Assembly: GCF_003932715.1 (NCBI RefSeq)
Contig: NZ_CP020700.1
Coordinates: 5,602,501 to 5,666,500, forward strand
Direction: 5' to 3'
Length of the DNA stretch: 64,000 nt
Source: Streptomyces tsukubensis
GTDB lineage: Bacteria > Actinomycetota > Actinomycetes > Streptomycetales > Streptomycetaceae
Shown: piece after piece, positions 38,245-47,102 of the stretch
Layout of the letters: the number at the start of each line of letters is the position of its first letter
Numbering within the stretch: the stretch's first letter is position 1
Notes under the pieces: generated by a model
Databases searched by the model: none
Told to the model about the DNA's origin: nothing
What the model saw: the letters and a program-made list of their open reading frames with translations, nothing else
Position numbers and translations under genes: made by a program

Positions 38245-39362
38245 CGGGGGTCCTCGGACGTGGTCGGGGCAGGCTCTGACTTCGGCGACTTCGGCACCTG
38301 GGATGCCGTGACGGCGGCCGGGGGCGGCCCGGCATAGGGGTTCTCACCGGGCCGCGGCGGGGCGTACCAGCCGCCGCCCGCCGGGGCGTCGGGCATCCGG
38401 AGCTCCCCGTACGGCTGCTGCTCCATCAGCCCCGCCTTCTCGTCCTGTGTGGAGCGGAAGTCGACGGCGCTCTGCGTCATCCGCATATACGCCTCCTCCA
38501 GCGACGCCTGGTGCGGCGACAGCTCCCACAGCCGGACACCCGCGCCGTGCGCCAGGTCGCTGATCCTCGGCAGCGGCAGGCCCATCACCCGCAGCGCACC
38601 GTCCGGCTCGGGCATCACCTGCGCCCCCGCCTCGGCCAGCACCCCGGACAGCTTCTCGCGCTGCTCCGGCTCGTCCTCGGGGATCCGGACCCGGGCGAAC
38701 CCCGCAGAGTTCGCCGCGATGAAGTCCCGTACCCCCATATCGGCCAGCAGCTGCCCCCGGCCGATCACGATCAGATGGTCGGCGGTCAGCGCCATCTCAC
38801 TCATCAGATGCGAGGAGACGAAGATCGTCCGGCCCTCGGCGGCCAGCGCCTTCATCAGATTCCGGACCCAGTGGATGCCCTCCGGGTCGAGCCCGTTGAC
38901 CGGCTCGTCGAAGAGCAGCACCTTGGGGTCGCCCAGCAGGGCCGCCGCGATGCCCAGCCGCTGGCCCATGCCCAGCGAGAAGCCCTTCGAGCGGCGCTTG
39001 GCCACGTCCTGGAGACCGACGACGCCCAGGACCTCGTCGACCCGGCGGGCCGGGATTCCGGAGAGCTGCGCCAGTGCCAGCAGATGGTTGCGGGCGGTGC
39101 GCCCGCCGTGGACCGCCTTGGCGTCCAGCAGCGCGCCGACCTCCCGGGCCGCGTTCGGCGCCTGCCGGAAGGGGCGGCCACCGACGGTGACCGTCCCGGA
39201 CGTCGGATTGTCCAGGCCCAGGATCATGCGCATGGTGGTGGACTTCCCGGCACCGTTCGGGCCGAGGAAACCGGTCACCGCGCCGGGACGGACCTGGAAG
39301 CTGAGGTTGTACACCGCCGTCGTGGTTCCGTAGCGCTTGGTCAGGCCGACTGCCTCGATCAT
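38241..39362 (-). CDS. ABC transporter ATP-binding protein, pair 2
   Basis: 373 residues. Walker A GPNGAGKST, signature SLGMGQRLGIA, Walker B LLFDEPVNGLDPEG and the H-loop region VSSHLMSEM are all intact. The C-terminal ~140 residues form a DrrA-like accessory region followed by a Pro/Gly/Tyr-rich tail (PPRPGENPYAGPPP). A 152-base stretch of the gene is nearly identical to the paralog at 40294. First gene of its pair, 149 bases after the upstream pair, with a palindrome in between. Confidence 0.92.
   Translation of the reverse strand: MIEAVGLTKRYGTTTAVYNLSFQVRPGAVTGFLGPNGAGKSTTMRMILGLDNPTSGTVTVGGRPFRQAPNAAREVGALLDAKAVHGGRTARNHLLALAQLSGIPARRVDEVLGVVGLQDVAKRRSKGFSLGMGQRLGIAAALLGDPKVLLFDEPVNGLDPEGIHWVRNLMKALAAEGRTIFVSSHLMSEMALTADHLIVIGRGQLLADMGVRDFIAANSAGFARVRIPEDEPEQREKLSGVLAEAGAQVMPEPDGALRVMGLPLPRISDLAHGAGVRLWELSPHQASLEEAYMRMTQSAVDFRSTQDEKAGLMEQQPYGELRMPDAPAGGGWYAPPRPGENPYAGPPPAAVTASQVPKSPKSEPAPTTSEDPR
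38761..38912 (-). repeat. 152-bp near-identical tract in ABC ATPase gene, copy A
   Basis: Matches 40712-40863 with only two differences (38867 C versus T, 38883 C versus G), including third codon positions. It covers the Walker B, D- and H-loop coding part. Outside the tract the genes differ much more, which suggests gene conversion. Confidence 0.85.
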
Positions 39363-39422
39363 GCTCCCGCCCCATCGGCGTCAGATGCTCCGGGCCTCGG
39401 GCAACTACGCCGCCTGGCCCCC

Positions 39423-39435
39423 CGTAAGGCTTACG
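39423..39435. promoter_or_regulatory. Palindrome upstream of ABC pair 2
   Basis: CGTAAG (39423-39428), G, CTTACG (39430-39435): a perfect 13-base inverted repeat 61 bases before the ATPase start. It could be an operator that lets pair 2 be regulated separately from pair 1. Confidence 0.45.
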
Positions 39436-39510
39436 AGGATATCCGGAGGCCGGCGGTTCCCGTGAGAACGTGATTCCGAACCGGCCGTGACCCGGTGTGA
39501 TCACCGCAGT

Positions 39511-40290
39511 TCAGGCGTCGCGCCTCTTGATGACCAGAAAGGCGCCGATCAGGGCCGCCACCACCCACAGCAGCATGATTCCCAGCCCTTCCCAGGGGCC
39601 GTACGGCGCCCGGTCACTGCCCATCGCGTCCGGCACCACCTGCATGATCTTGGATCCGGCCTGGTCGGGGAAGTAGCGGGCGACCTCCTTCGCCTTCGGG
39701 ACCGCGGCCAGGATCTGCGAGACCAGAAAGAAGAACGGCATCAGAATGCCGAGCGACAGCATCGACGAGCGCAGCATCGTCGCCACACCCATCGAGAACA
39801 GCGCGATCAGGCCCATGTACAGCCCCGCGCCGACGACCGCGCGCAGCACGTTGTCCGCACCGATCGTGGTGCCGTGCCCACCCAGCAGCGCCTGGCCGAG
39901 GAAGAAGCTCGCGAAGCTGGTGATCCAGCCGACGAGCAGTGCCAGCGCCGTCGCCACCGCGATCTTGCTGAAGAGGAACGTGCCCCGCTGGGGCACCGCC
40001 GCCAGCGAGGTACGGATCATGCCGGAGCTGTACTCCGTGCCCACGACCAGCACCCCGAAGACCACCATCGCCAGCTGCCCCAGCACGATCCCGGAGAATC
40101 CGGCGAGCACCGGGTCGAAGGTCAGCCGCTGCTCGACGGGCAGATCGTCGAAGGTGGCGTTGTAGACCGCGCAGAGCGCGGCGCTGATCGCCACCGTGGC
40201 GACGAACGCCGCCAGCAGCGTCCAGACCGTCGACGACACCGTACGGATCTTGGTCCACTCCGACTGGAGGACCGCAGGGACCGAGGCCAT
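39511..40290 (-). CDS. ABC-2 type transporter permease, pair 1
   Basis: 259 residues, six membrane helices, same architecture as the permease at 37414. It begins only 3 bases after the stop of the ATPase gene at 40294, so they are one operon. The short N-terminus (MASVPAVLQSEWTKIRTV) lacks the Pro-rich leader of its paralog. Confidence 0.88.
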   Translation of the reverse strand: MASVPAVLQSEWTKIRTVSSTVWTLLAAFVATVAISAALCAVYNATFDDLPVEQRLTFDPVLAGFSGIVLGQLAMVVFGVLVVGTEYSSGMIRTSLAAVPQRGTFLFSKIAVATALALLVGWITSFASFFLGQALLGGHGTTIGADNVLRAVVGAGLYMGLIALFSMGVATMLRSSMLSLGILMPFFFLVSQILAAVPKAKEVARYFPDQAGSKIMQVVPDAMGSDRAPYGPWEGLGIMLLWVVAALIGAFLVIKRRDA

Positions 40291-40293
40291 CCG

Positions 40294-41313
40294 TCAGACT
40301 CCCTTGCTGCGGCCGTCGCCGCCGTCGCCGCCCTGCGTACCCCAGCCCCCGCCCCAGCCCGGCCCGGCCGGACCGCCGGCCGGCGGGGCACCGGAGGCCC
40401 CGGCCGCCGGAGTGCCGTGCGCGTGGTACTCCACGGAGCCCGCCGTCATCTGCATGAACGCCTCCTCCAGCGAGGCCTGCTGCCCGCTCAGCTCGTGCAG
40501 CACCACCCGGTGGGCGGCCGCCAGCTCGCCCAGCGCCTCCGTCGTCGCACCGTCGACCTCCAGCGCCCCGGCCGATTCCAGCGCGGTGAACCCGGCCCCG
40601 TGCAGGACGTCCCGGAGCCTCTCCTGCTCGGGGGAGCGCAGCCGTACATAGCTCCGTGAGTTCTGCCGGATGAAGTCCGTCATCGACGTGTCCGCCAGCA
40701 GCTTCCCCTGCCCGATCACGATCAGATGGTCGGCGGTCAGCGCCATCTCACTCATCAGATGCGAGGAGACGAAGATCGTCCGGCCCTCGGCGGCCAGCGC
40801 CTTCATCAGATTCCGGATCCAGTGGATGCCCTCGGGGTCGAGCCCGTTGACCGGCTCGTCGAACATCAGGATCTCGGGATCCCCCAGCAGCGCCGAAGCG
40901 ATGCCGAGCCGCTGCCCCATCCCCAGCGAGAACCCCTTCGACTTCTTGTTCGCCACCGGCGACAGCCCGACGACGTCCAGCACCTCTGTGACCCTCGACG
41001 CCGGGATCCGGTTCGCCTGGGCCAGACAGAGGAGATTGTTGTACGCGCTCCGCCCGCCGTGCATCGCCTTGGCGTCCAGGAGTGCCCCGATGTACTTCAG
41101 CGGCTCCGACAGCTCGCGGTAGTGCCGCCCGTCGATCCGGACCGTTCCCGCCGTCGGCAGGTCCAGATCCAGCATCATCCGCATCGTGGTGGACTTGCCC
41201 GCGCCGTTCGGTCCCAGAAAGCCGGTGATCATGCCCGGCCGGACCCGGAACGACAAATGGTCGACGGCGACCTTCGGACCGAAGTGTTTGGTGAGATCCT
41301 CCAGCTCGATCAT
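40294..41313 (-). CDS. ABC transporter ATP-binding protein, pair 1
   Basis: 339 residues with GPNGAGKST, SLGMGQRLGIA, LMFDEPVNGLDPEG and VSSHLMSEM. The last 40 residues are Gly/Pro-rich (GASGAPPAGGPAGPGWGGGWG). Role: energises export by the permease at 39511; substrate unknown. The gene pair lies directly downstream of filP on the same strand but behind a terminator-like hairpin. Confidence 0.92.
   Translation of the reverse strand: MIELEDLTKHFGPKVAVDHLSFRVRPGMITGFLGPNGAGKSTTMRMMLDLDLPTAGTVRIDGRHYRELSEPLKYIGALLDAKAMHGGRSAYNNLLCLAQANRIPASRVTEVLDVVGLSPVANKKSKGFSLGMGQRLGIASALLGDPEILMFDEPVNGLDPEGIHWIRNLMKALAAEGRTIFVSSHLMSEMALTADHLIVIGQGKLLADTSMTDFIRQNSRSYVRLRSPEQERLRDVLHGAGFTALESAGALEVDGATTEALGELAAAHRVVLHELSGQQASLEEAFMQMTAGSVEYHAHGTPAAGASGAPPAGGPAGPGWGGGWGTQGGDGGDGRSKGV
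40712..40863 (-). repeat. 152-bp near-identical tract in ABC ATPase gene, copy B
   Basis: Second copy of the tract at 38761-38912, offset 1951 bases, same strand. Confidence 0.85.
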
Positions 41314-41335
41314 GCCGCCACGCTAAGCGCGCGCA

Positions 41336-41367
41336 AAGCCCCCCGCCACTTGAGCGACAGGGGGCTT
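41336..41367 (-). terminator. Hairpin after filP
   Basis: AAGCCCCC (41336-41343) pairs with GGGGGCTT (41360-41367), loop 16 bases. It lies 53 bases downstream of filP and before ABC pair 1 on the minus strand. Confidence 0.6.
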
Positions 41368-41420
41368 GATGCCGGTCCGATCAGCCGTACGGAGGAACGG
41401 GTCCGCCGTCGGCCGAGGGG

Positions 41421-42359
41421 TCAGCGGGACTGCTGCGCCGGGACACCGCGCGAGATCGGCTCGTCGTCGACGGGCGCGCCCGCCGCGGCCACCGCGGCAC
41501 CGGTCAGCGTCGCCAGCATCTCGCGGACGTTGGTGAGCTGCGCGTTGATGGAGTCGCGGCGGTTGGTGAGCGCCGCCAGCTCGCGCTCCGATTCGCTGCG
41601 GATCCGGTCGGCCTTGGCGTTGGCGTCGGCGACGATGTCCTCGGCCTGGCGCTGCGCCGTCTCCACGGTCTGCCGGGCCCGGCGCTCCGCGTCCGTCCGC
41701 AGCTTCTCCGCCTCCAGACGGAGCTGCTCCGCCCGGTGCTCGATCTCCGCGAGCCGCTTCTCCGCCTTCGCCTGACGCGACGCCAGGTCCCGCTCGGACT
41801 GCTCACGGCGCTTGGCGAGGTTCGTCTCGAAGTCCGCGGCGGCCTGGGCGGCCTTGGCGCGGGTCTCCTCGAAGAGCGCGTCCGCCTCCTCGCGCTTGGA
41901 CTGGGCGTCCTTCTGCGCGTCGGTACGGAGCTGGGTGGCGTCGCCCTTCGCCTTCTCGACGATCCGGATGCCCTCCTCCTCCGCCTTCTCCTTGCGGTCG
42001 GCGGCGAACGACTCGGCGTCGTTGCGGACCTGCTGGGCGGCGGACTCGGCCAGCTCACGGTGCTGCTCGGCGGCGCGGCGCGCCTCCTCGCGCAGGTCCT
42101 TCGCCTCCTCCTCGGCGAGCCGGAGGATCTTCTCGACGCGCGCGCCGAGGCCGGCGTACGACGGCTCGGCGTCGCTGACCTGAGCCTGGGCGTTCTGCGT
42201 TTCGAGATGCAGCTCCTCGATGCGCTTTTCCAGAGAGGTGATCCGGGTCAGAGCACTATCACGGTCGGCGACGAGCTTGGTAATGCGGTCGTCCACCTGA
42301 CCGCGGTCGTAACCACGCCGCACGAGCTCGAAGCCGAAGGGTGAGGATGTGTCGCTCAT
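41421..42359 (-). CDS. filP: Filament-forming coiled-coil protein FilP
   Basis: Intermediate-filament-like cytoskeletal protein of streptomycetes that forms networks behind the hyphal tip and gives mechanical strength. 312 residues; an N-terminal DivIVA-like start (FELVRRGYDRGQVDDRITKLV) is followed by almost continuous coiled coil (residues ~30-290) rich in Glu, Ala, Arg, and a short disordered end. The ATG at 42359 has AGGA 6 bases upstream. It lies 114 bases after scy, the usual order; the gap is AT-rich with a TAGGAT hexamer that may be its own promoter. Confidence 0.92.
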   Translation of the reverse strand: MSDTSSPFGFELVRRGYDRGQVDDRITKLVADRDSALTRITSLEKRIEELHLETQNAQAQVSDAEPSYAGLGARVEKILRLAEEEAKDLREEARRAAEQHRELAESAAQQVRNDAESFAADRKEKAEEEGIRIVEKAKGDATQLRTDAQKDAQSKREEADALFEETRAKAAQAAADFETNLAKRREQSERDLASRQAKAEKRLAEIEHRAEQLRLEAEKLRTDAERRARQTVETAQRQAEDIVADANAKADRIRSESERELAALTNRRDSINAQLTNVREMLATLTGAAVAAAGAPVDDEPISRGVPAQQSR

Positions 42360-42473
42360 GGGGTTCCTGTCGAATGAGACCGGTGAGGTGATAGAGGGAA
42401 TCCTAGGGGCCGAAGCGGTGTGTCATCGAGCGGATGCAGGTTTGATATAGAGAATGTGCAGTCTTTTGAGTGG

Positions 42474-45400
42474 CTAAGATCGTGAAGGCTTGCCACTCGA
42501 ACGGGTAACACCCGCCGATGCGCCGGTCTTGACGGCCCCTCCGGAACCACCGCTCCGCGGATCGCCCGAACCGCCGCCCGGCTTCGGCACCTTGTCCCCG
42601 GCGGTCGGAGCCTCGAAGGTTTCCAGCGCCTCCAGGACGTTCTGCACCCGGGAGATCTCCGCCTGGATGTCCTCGCGCCGACGCTGGATCACATCCAGAT
42701 CCCGCTTGCCGTCACCGACCAGCTTCCGCGCCTCCGACTCCGCTTCGGCCTTGACGGCCTCGCCCTCGCGGATCAGCGCCGCCTTCTTCTGCTCGGCCTC
42801 CTTGAGGAGACCCTCCGCCTTCTTCACGGCCGCGATCCGGACCCGGCTCGCCTCGGACGTCGCCTCCGAAAGCAGCTCCTCCGCCTTCTGCGCCGACTCG
42901 TTGCGCTGCTCGGTGGCCGCCTTCACCAGATGGTCCACGCGCTCGCCGGCCACCTTCATCTGCTCGGCCGTCTCCCGGCGGGCCCGCTCGTGCAGCTCCT
43001 CCACCTCGGACTCGGCCCGGACCCGCAGCTCCTCCGCCCGGTCCCTTATGGCCGTCGAGTCCCGGCGGGCACCCACCAGCAGCTCGTCCGCGTCCGCCCG
43101 GGCCCGCTCCACCAGCGAATTGCCCTCGACGGTGGCCTCGGTGACCAGCCGTTCGGCTTCCTTGCGGGCCGCGCCGACCATCGTGTCGGCCTGCTTCTCG
43201 GCCTCCAGGGCGGCGTGCAGCGCCTCCTCCTGGGCCTTGTTGACCAGCTGGTCGGCCTGCTCGGCCGCGTCCCGGCGGCGTTTGGCCGCCGCTTCGCGCG
43301 CCTCGTCGACCGTACGGTCCGCGGCCGCGCGGGCCTCGGACCGCATCCGCTCCGACGCCGCCTCCGCATTCGATTTGACCTGCTGCGCCTCGCCCCGGAT
43401 CCGCTCGGCGGCCTGCTGCGCCGAGTTCACCGTCTCCGCGGCCTCGGCCCGCAGCCGCTCCGCGTCCCCGCGCGCCTCCGAAAGCAACTGGTCGGCCTGG
43501 GACGCCGCGTCCGCACGCCGCTTGTCGGCCGTACGGCGGGCGTCGTCGAGAACCTCCTGTGCCTCGGCGCGGATCCGGTCGCCCTCCGCCGCCGCCTCGC
43601 CGACCAGCCGGTCCGCCTGCGCCGCCGCCTCCGAGCGGATCCGGTTGGCGTCGTCACGGGCGTCCGCACGGGTCCTGGCCGCGTCCTGCTCGGCCGCCGC
43701 CACCGTGTCCGACGCCTCGGTACGCATCCGCTGCGCGTACTCCGCGGAATCCGTACGCACCTTGTCCGATTCGGCGATCGCCTCATTGACGGTCCGTTCG
43801 GCCAGCGCGTTCGCCGCCTCGGTCTCCGTCCGCGCACGCTCCCGCAACTGGGCCGCGTCCTCGGTGGCGCGCTCCAGCGCGGAGTGCGCGTCCGCCCGCA
43901 GCCGGTCGGACTCCTCCTGGGCCTCGGCCCGGGTCCGGCCCGCCGCGTGCTCGGCCGCCGACCGCAGCCCCGCGATCTCCTCCTCGGCCTGCTCGTGCAG
44001 CCCAGCGACGGAGTCCCGTACCTGCTTGGCGGTCTGCTCGGCCGCCGCCACCGCCTCCGTGGCCCGCCGGTCGGCGTCCTCCGTCAGCGCCTGCGCCTCG
44101 GACTGCGCCTCCTCGACCCGCTTGCGGGCCGCCGCCAGCAGCTCTTCGCTCTGCTCCCGGGCCCGGTCCCGCTCCCGGTCCGCCTCGGCCCGCGCCGACT
44201 CCAGGGTCTCCTCGGCCGCCCGGCGGCGCCGTCCGGCCTCCTCCTGAGCGGCCGCCAGCGCCTCCTGGGCCTCGGCACCCACCCGGTCGGCGGCGGCTGC
44301 CGCCTCGGCCCGCAGCCGGTCCGAGGTCTCCTGCGCCTCGGTCTTCAGCCGCTCCGCCTCGGCCGCCGCGTCCCCGCGCAGCCGTACCGCGATGTTCTCC
44401 GCCTCGGCCCGGGACGCCGAGGCGTCCGCGGCGGCCTCGTTGCGCAGCCGGTCCGCCTCCGCCTCGGACTGCTCCCGGAGGTTCCGGATCCGCTCCGCGG
44501 TCTCCGTGCGCAGCCGGTCGGACTCCTCCACCGCCTCGCGCCGCAGCCGCTCGCCCTCGGTCCTGGCGTCCGCCAGCGCGGTCTCCGCGGCCCCGACCCG
44601 GGCCTCCGCCTCGGAGTGGAGCCGCGCCAGGGACTCGGCGGCCTCCTCCTGACGGGCCGCCATCGTCCGCTCGGCGTCTTCGCGCAGCTCGTCCGCGGCC
44701 TGCTCGGCCGCCGCGCGCGCCGCGTCCGCCTGCTCCTCGGTCTCCACCCGGAGGCGCTCCGCCTCGGTACGGGTGCGCTCCAGGGTCTCCTCGGCCTGCC
44801 GGCGCAGCGTCGTCGCCCGCTCGATGGCTTCGGTACGGACCCGGTCGCTCTCGGCACCCGCGCTCGTCCGCAGCTCGTCGGCGTCCGACCGGGCCTTCGT
44901 CAGCAGCTCCTCGGCGGTCGACGCCGCCTCTTCGATCTGCTGTACGGCCTCGCGGCGGGCCTCGCCCCGGATCCGCTCGCCCTCGGCGACGGCCTCCGAG
45001 CGGAGCTGCTCCGCCTCGCCGCGCAGCCGCCGGGCCTCCTCCTGGAGCTCGACCGTCCGGGCCCGGTACTCCTTGGTGTCGTCCTTGGCGGCGCCCTTGA
45101 TGTGATCGGCCTGGTCGGCGGCCTCACCGCGCAGCCGGTCCGCCTCGGTCTCGGCCTCGCGGCGGATCCGCTCGGCCTCCTCGGTCGCCTTGCGGGTGGT
45201 CTCCCGGGCGTCCTCCGACGCCTTGGTGAGCACCTCGTCCGCGTCCCGGGCCGCCTTGGCGATGGCCGCCGCGGAATCCTCGGCGGCGATCGTCTTCGCC
45301 TTCTCCGAGGCCTCGGCCAGCTGCTTCTCGGCCTCCGAACGGGCATCGGCGAGGACCTGCTCGGCCTCCGCCTTGACCGTCTCCGCCTCGCCGGTCGCCT

Positions 45401-46358
45401 CCGCCACCAGCCGGGCGATCTCCGCCTTCGCGGTACGGGTGCGCTGCTCGTTCACCGATTCCGCGGTGGTCTGCTGCCGGGCCGCCGCCTCCGTGGCCTG
45501 GGTGACCAGCCGCTCCGCCTCGGCCCGCGCCTCGCGGAGCCGCTCCTCGGCCTCCTGGAGCTTCTGCTCGGACGCCCGGGTCAGCTCCGCCGACTGCTGG
45601 CGGGCCTGCTCCGATTCGGCGGTGGCCCCGGAGCGCAGCCGCTCGGCGTGGCCGGTGGCCTCCTGCGCCTGGGTGGAGGCCGCGTTCAGCATCCGCTCGG
45701 CGTCCCGGCGGGCCCGGTGCAGCAGGGCCTCCGCCTCGCCGCGGGCCGACTCCGCCTCCGCGCCGACCCGGGAGCGGGTCTCTTCGGTGAGCCGTTTCGC
45801 CTCGGCCCTGGCCTGTCCGACGGCCTGCTCGGCCTCCGCGCGCGATTCGTCGAGGAGCCGGCGCGCCTGGGACTCCGTACGGGCCCGGAGCTGCTCGGCC
45901 CAGGCGACGTTCTCGTTGACGTGCGCCTCGACGGTCTGCCGGCGCTCGGCCAGCTCCTGGTCCAGCCGCTGGCGCCGCTGATTGGCCTCGGTGTGCAGCT
46001 CGGCCTGGAGCCGGGCCTGCTGCTCCGCGTGCTCCTGGAGGAGCCGCTGCGCCTGGGCCCGGATGTCCCGCAGTTCGCGCTCGGCGTCGGACCGCAACTG
46101 GTCGGCCTGCGCCTGGGCGTTCCGCAGCATCTGCTCGGCCTGGTAGCCGAGGTCGCCGTTGTCGTAGGCCGGACGGGTCGCGAGGGCCCGGCGCGCCTCG
46201 TGGAGCTTGGCGCGCAACACCTCGACCTGGTAACCGAGGTCCTCGGCGTGCTGGACGGCCTTCTCCCGCTCGGTCTTCAGCCGCTCCATCTCGGCTTCGA
46301 ACCGAGAGAGGAGGTCGTCGTCAGCTCGGTGGCTCTCCTGGCGTTCGTAGCCCCGCAC
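42474..46358 (-). CDS. scy: Polarity scaffold protein Scy
   Basis: Long coiled-coil protein that assembles with DivIVA and FilP as the tip-organising centre, setting branch points and apical growth. The GTG at 46358 (RGYERQESHRADDD) gives 1294 residues; the frame is open to 46502 but those residues are low-complexity and unlike the family. The first ~50 residues resemble the DivIVA/FilP start; the rest is one coiled coil with the irregular hendecad/51-residue-type periodicity seen in Scy, made of Glu/Ala/Arg blocks such as AEAERLR. The end is Gly/Ser-rich. Codon use is extremely repetitive, which makes the opposite strand an artificial 1170-codon frame. Confidence 0.93.
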   Translation of the reverse strand: MRGYERQESHRADDDLLSRFEAEMERLKTEREKAVQHAEDLGYQVEVLRAKLHEARRALATRPAYDNGDLGYQAEQMLRNAQAQADQLRSDAERELRDIRAQAQRLLQEHAEQQARLQAELHTEANQRRQRLDQELAERRQTVEAHVNENVAWAEQLRARTESQARRLLDESRAEAEQAVGQARAEAKRLTEETRSRVGAEAESARGEAEALLHRARRDAERMLNAASTQAQEATGHAERLRSGATAESEQARQQSAELTRASEQKLQEAEERLREARAEAERLVTQATEAAARQQTTAESVNEQRTRTAKAEIARLVAEATGEAETVKAEAEQVLADARSEAEKQLAEASEKAKTIAAEDSAAAIAKAARDADEVLTKASEDARETTRKATEEAERIRREAETEADRLRGEAADQADHIKGAAKDDTKEYRARTVELQEEARRLRGEAEQLRSEAVAEGERIRGEARREAVQQIEEAASTAEELLTKARSDADELRTSAGAESDRVRTEAIERATTLRRQAEETLERTRTEAERLRVETEEQADAARAAAEQAADELREDAERTMAARQEEAAESLARLHSEAEARVGAAETALADARTEGERLRREAVEESDRLRTETAERIRNLREQSEAEADRLRNEAAADASASRAEAENIAVRLRGDAAAEAERLKTEAQETSDRLRAEAAAAADRVGAEAQEALAAAQEEAGRRRRAAEETLESARAEADRERDRAREQSEELLAAARKRVEEAQSEAQALTEDADRRATEAVAAAEQTAKQVRDSVAGLHEQAEEEIAGLRSAAEHAAGRTRAEAQEESDRLRADAHSALERATEDAAQLRERARTETEAANALAERTVNEAIAESDKVRTDSAEYAQRMRTEASDTVAAAEQDAARTRADARDDANRIRSEAAAQADRLVGEAAAEGDRIRAEAQEVLDDARRTADKRRADAASQADQLLSEARGDAERLRAEAAETVNSAQQAAERIRGEAQQVKSNAEAASERMRSEARAAADRTVDEAREAAAKRRRDAAEQADQLVNKAQEEALHAALEAEKQADTMVGAARKEAERLVTEATVEGNSLVERARADADELLVGARRDSTAIRDRAEELRVRAESEVEELHERARRETAEQMKVAGERVDHLVKAATEQRNESAQKAEELLSEATSEASRVRIAAVKKAEGLLKEAEQKKAALIREGEAVKAEAESEARKLVGDGKRDLDVIQRRREDIQAEISRVQNVLEALETFEAPTAGDKVPKPGGGSGDPRSGGSGGAVKTGASAGVTRSSGKPSRS

Positions 46359-46527
46359 TACGCGGTCCCATCCGTCCCCTGGTCGCAACTGATCCCGCAC
46401 AAGCACCGCTCGCCCTGCGAACGGCCCCCCGGGGAATGGTGACAGAACAATATGAGAGGACGCGTGGCGGCCCCGACCCGGCCCCGGCCCGGAACCGCCC
46501 ACTCTACCGGGCCGGGAATCCCGAAGG

Positions 46528-46956
46528 TCAGTGCTCCGATGCAGAGGTGACGAGTTCGGTCAGAACGCCGTGGCAGTCCTTGGGGTGCAGGAAGGTGATC
46601 CGGGAGTCCATCGAACCGCGCCGGGGCTCGTCGTAGAGGACCCGTACCCCCTTCTCCCGGATCGCCTCCGAGTCGCCGTCGACATCGGCGGTGCCGAAGG
46701 CGATGTGGTGCACCCCCGGACCGTTCTTGGCCAGCCACTTCCCGACCGGGGAGTCCTCCCGGATCGGCTGGAGCAGCTGGAGGTAGGAGGCGCCGCCGTC
46801 GGAGGTCTCGTTGATCTTCAGCATGGCCTCGCGTACCCCCTGCTCCTCGTTGACCTCGGAGTGGAAGACCTCGAAGCCGTACGTGGACCGGTAGAACTCG
46901 ACGGTCGCGTCCAGGTCGATACAGGCGATCCCGATGTGGTCGATGCGCGTCAGCAT
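46528..46956 (-). CDS. mce: Methylmalonyl-CoA epimerase
   Basis: Converts (2R)- and (2S)-methylmalonyl-CoA; needed to link the mutase with propionyl-CoA carboxylase and polyketide extender supply. 142 residues of the glyoxalase/VOC fold. Metal ligands are visible as His7 (RIDHIGIA), Gln60 (YLQLLQP), His84 (GVHHIAFG) and Glu134 (GVLTELV). The start ATG has only a poor ribosome site. Divergent from the thiolase gene across 146 bases and next to meaB, consistent with propionate and B12-mutase metabolism. Confidence 0.93.
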   Translation of the reverse strand: MLTRIDHIGIACIDLDATVEFYRSTYGFEVFHSEVNEEQGVREAMLKINETSDGGASYLQLLQPIREDSPVGKWLAKNGPGVHHIAFGTADVDGDSEAIREKGVRVLYDEPRRGSMDSRITFLHPKDCHGVLTELVTSASEH

Positions 46957-47102
46957 GGGAACAGTGGAGCGTCCGGGCCCCGGTTACGCAAGGTGCCCGC
47001 TGTCACACCGGGCGCACAGTGACCCGGGGGCGTACCGATCAGTACATTGAAGTAAACCCTCGTTCACTCCTCAGCGTCCGAGCTGGAAGGGGATCGTCAC
47101 TC

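Noticed and set aside
42474..46358. CRISPR-like repetitiveness
   Set aside because: The repeats are codon-level, variable and without spacers; they encode the Scy coiled coil.
42930..46442. 1170-codon open frame on the plus strand
   Set aside because: It is the antisense of the coiled-coil gene scy; its product is a monotonous Arg/Leu/Gly string with no domain, produced by the codon bias of the real gene.
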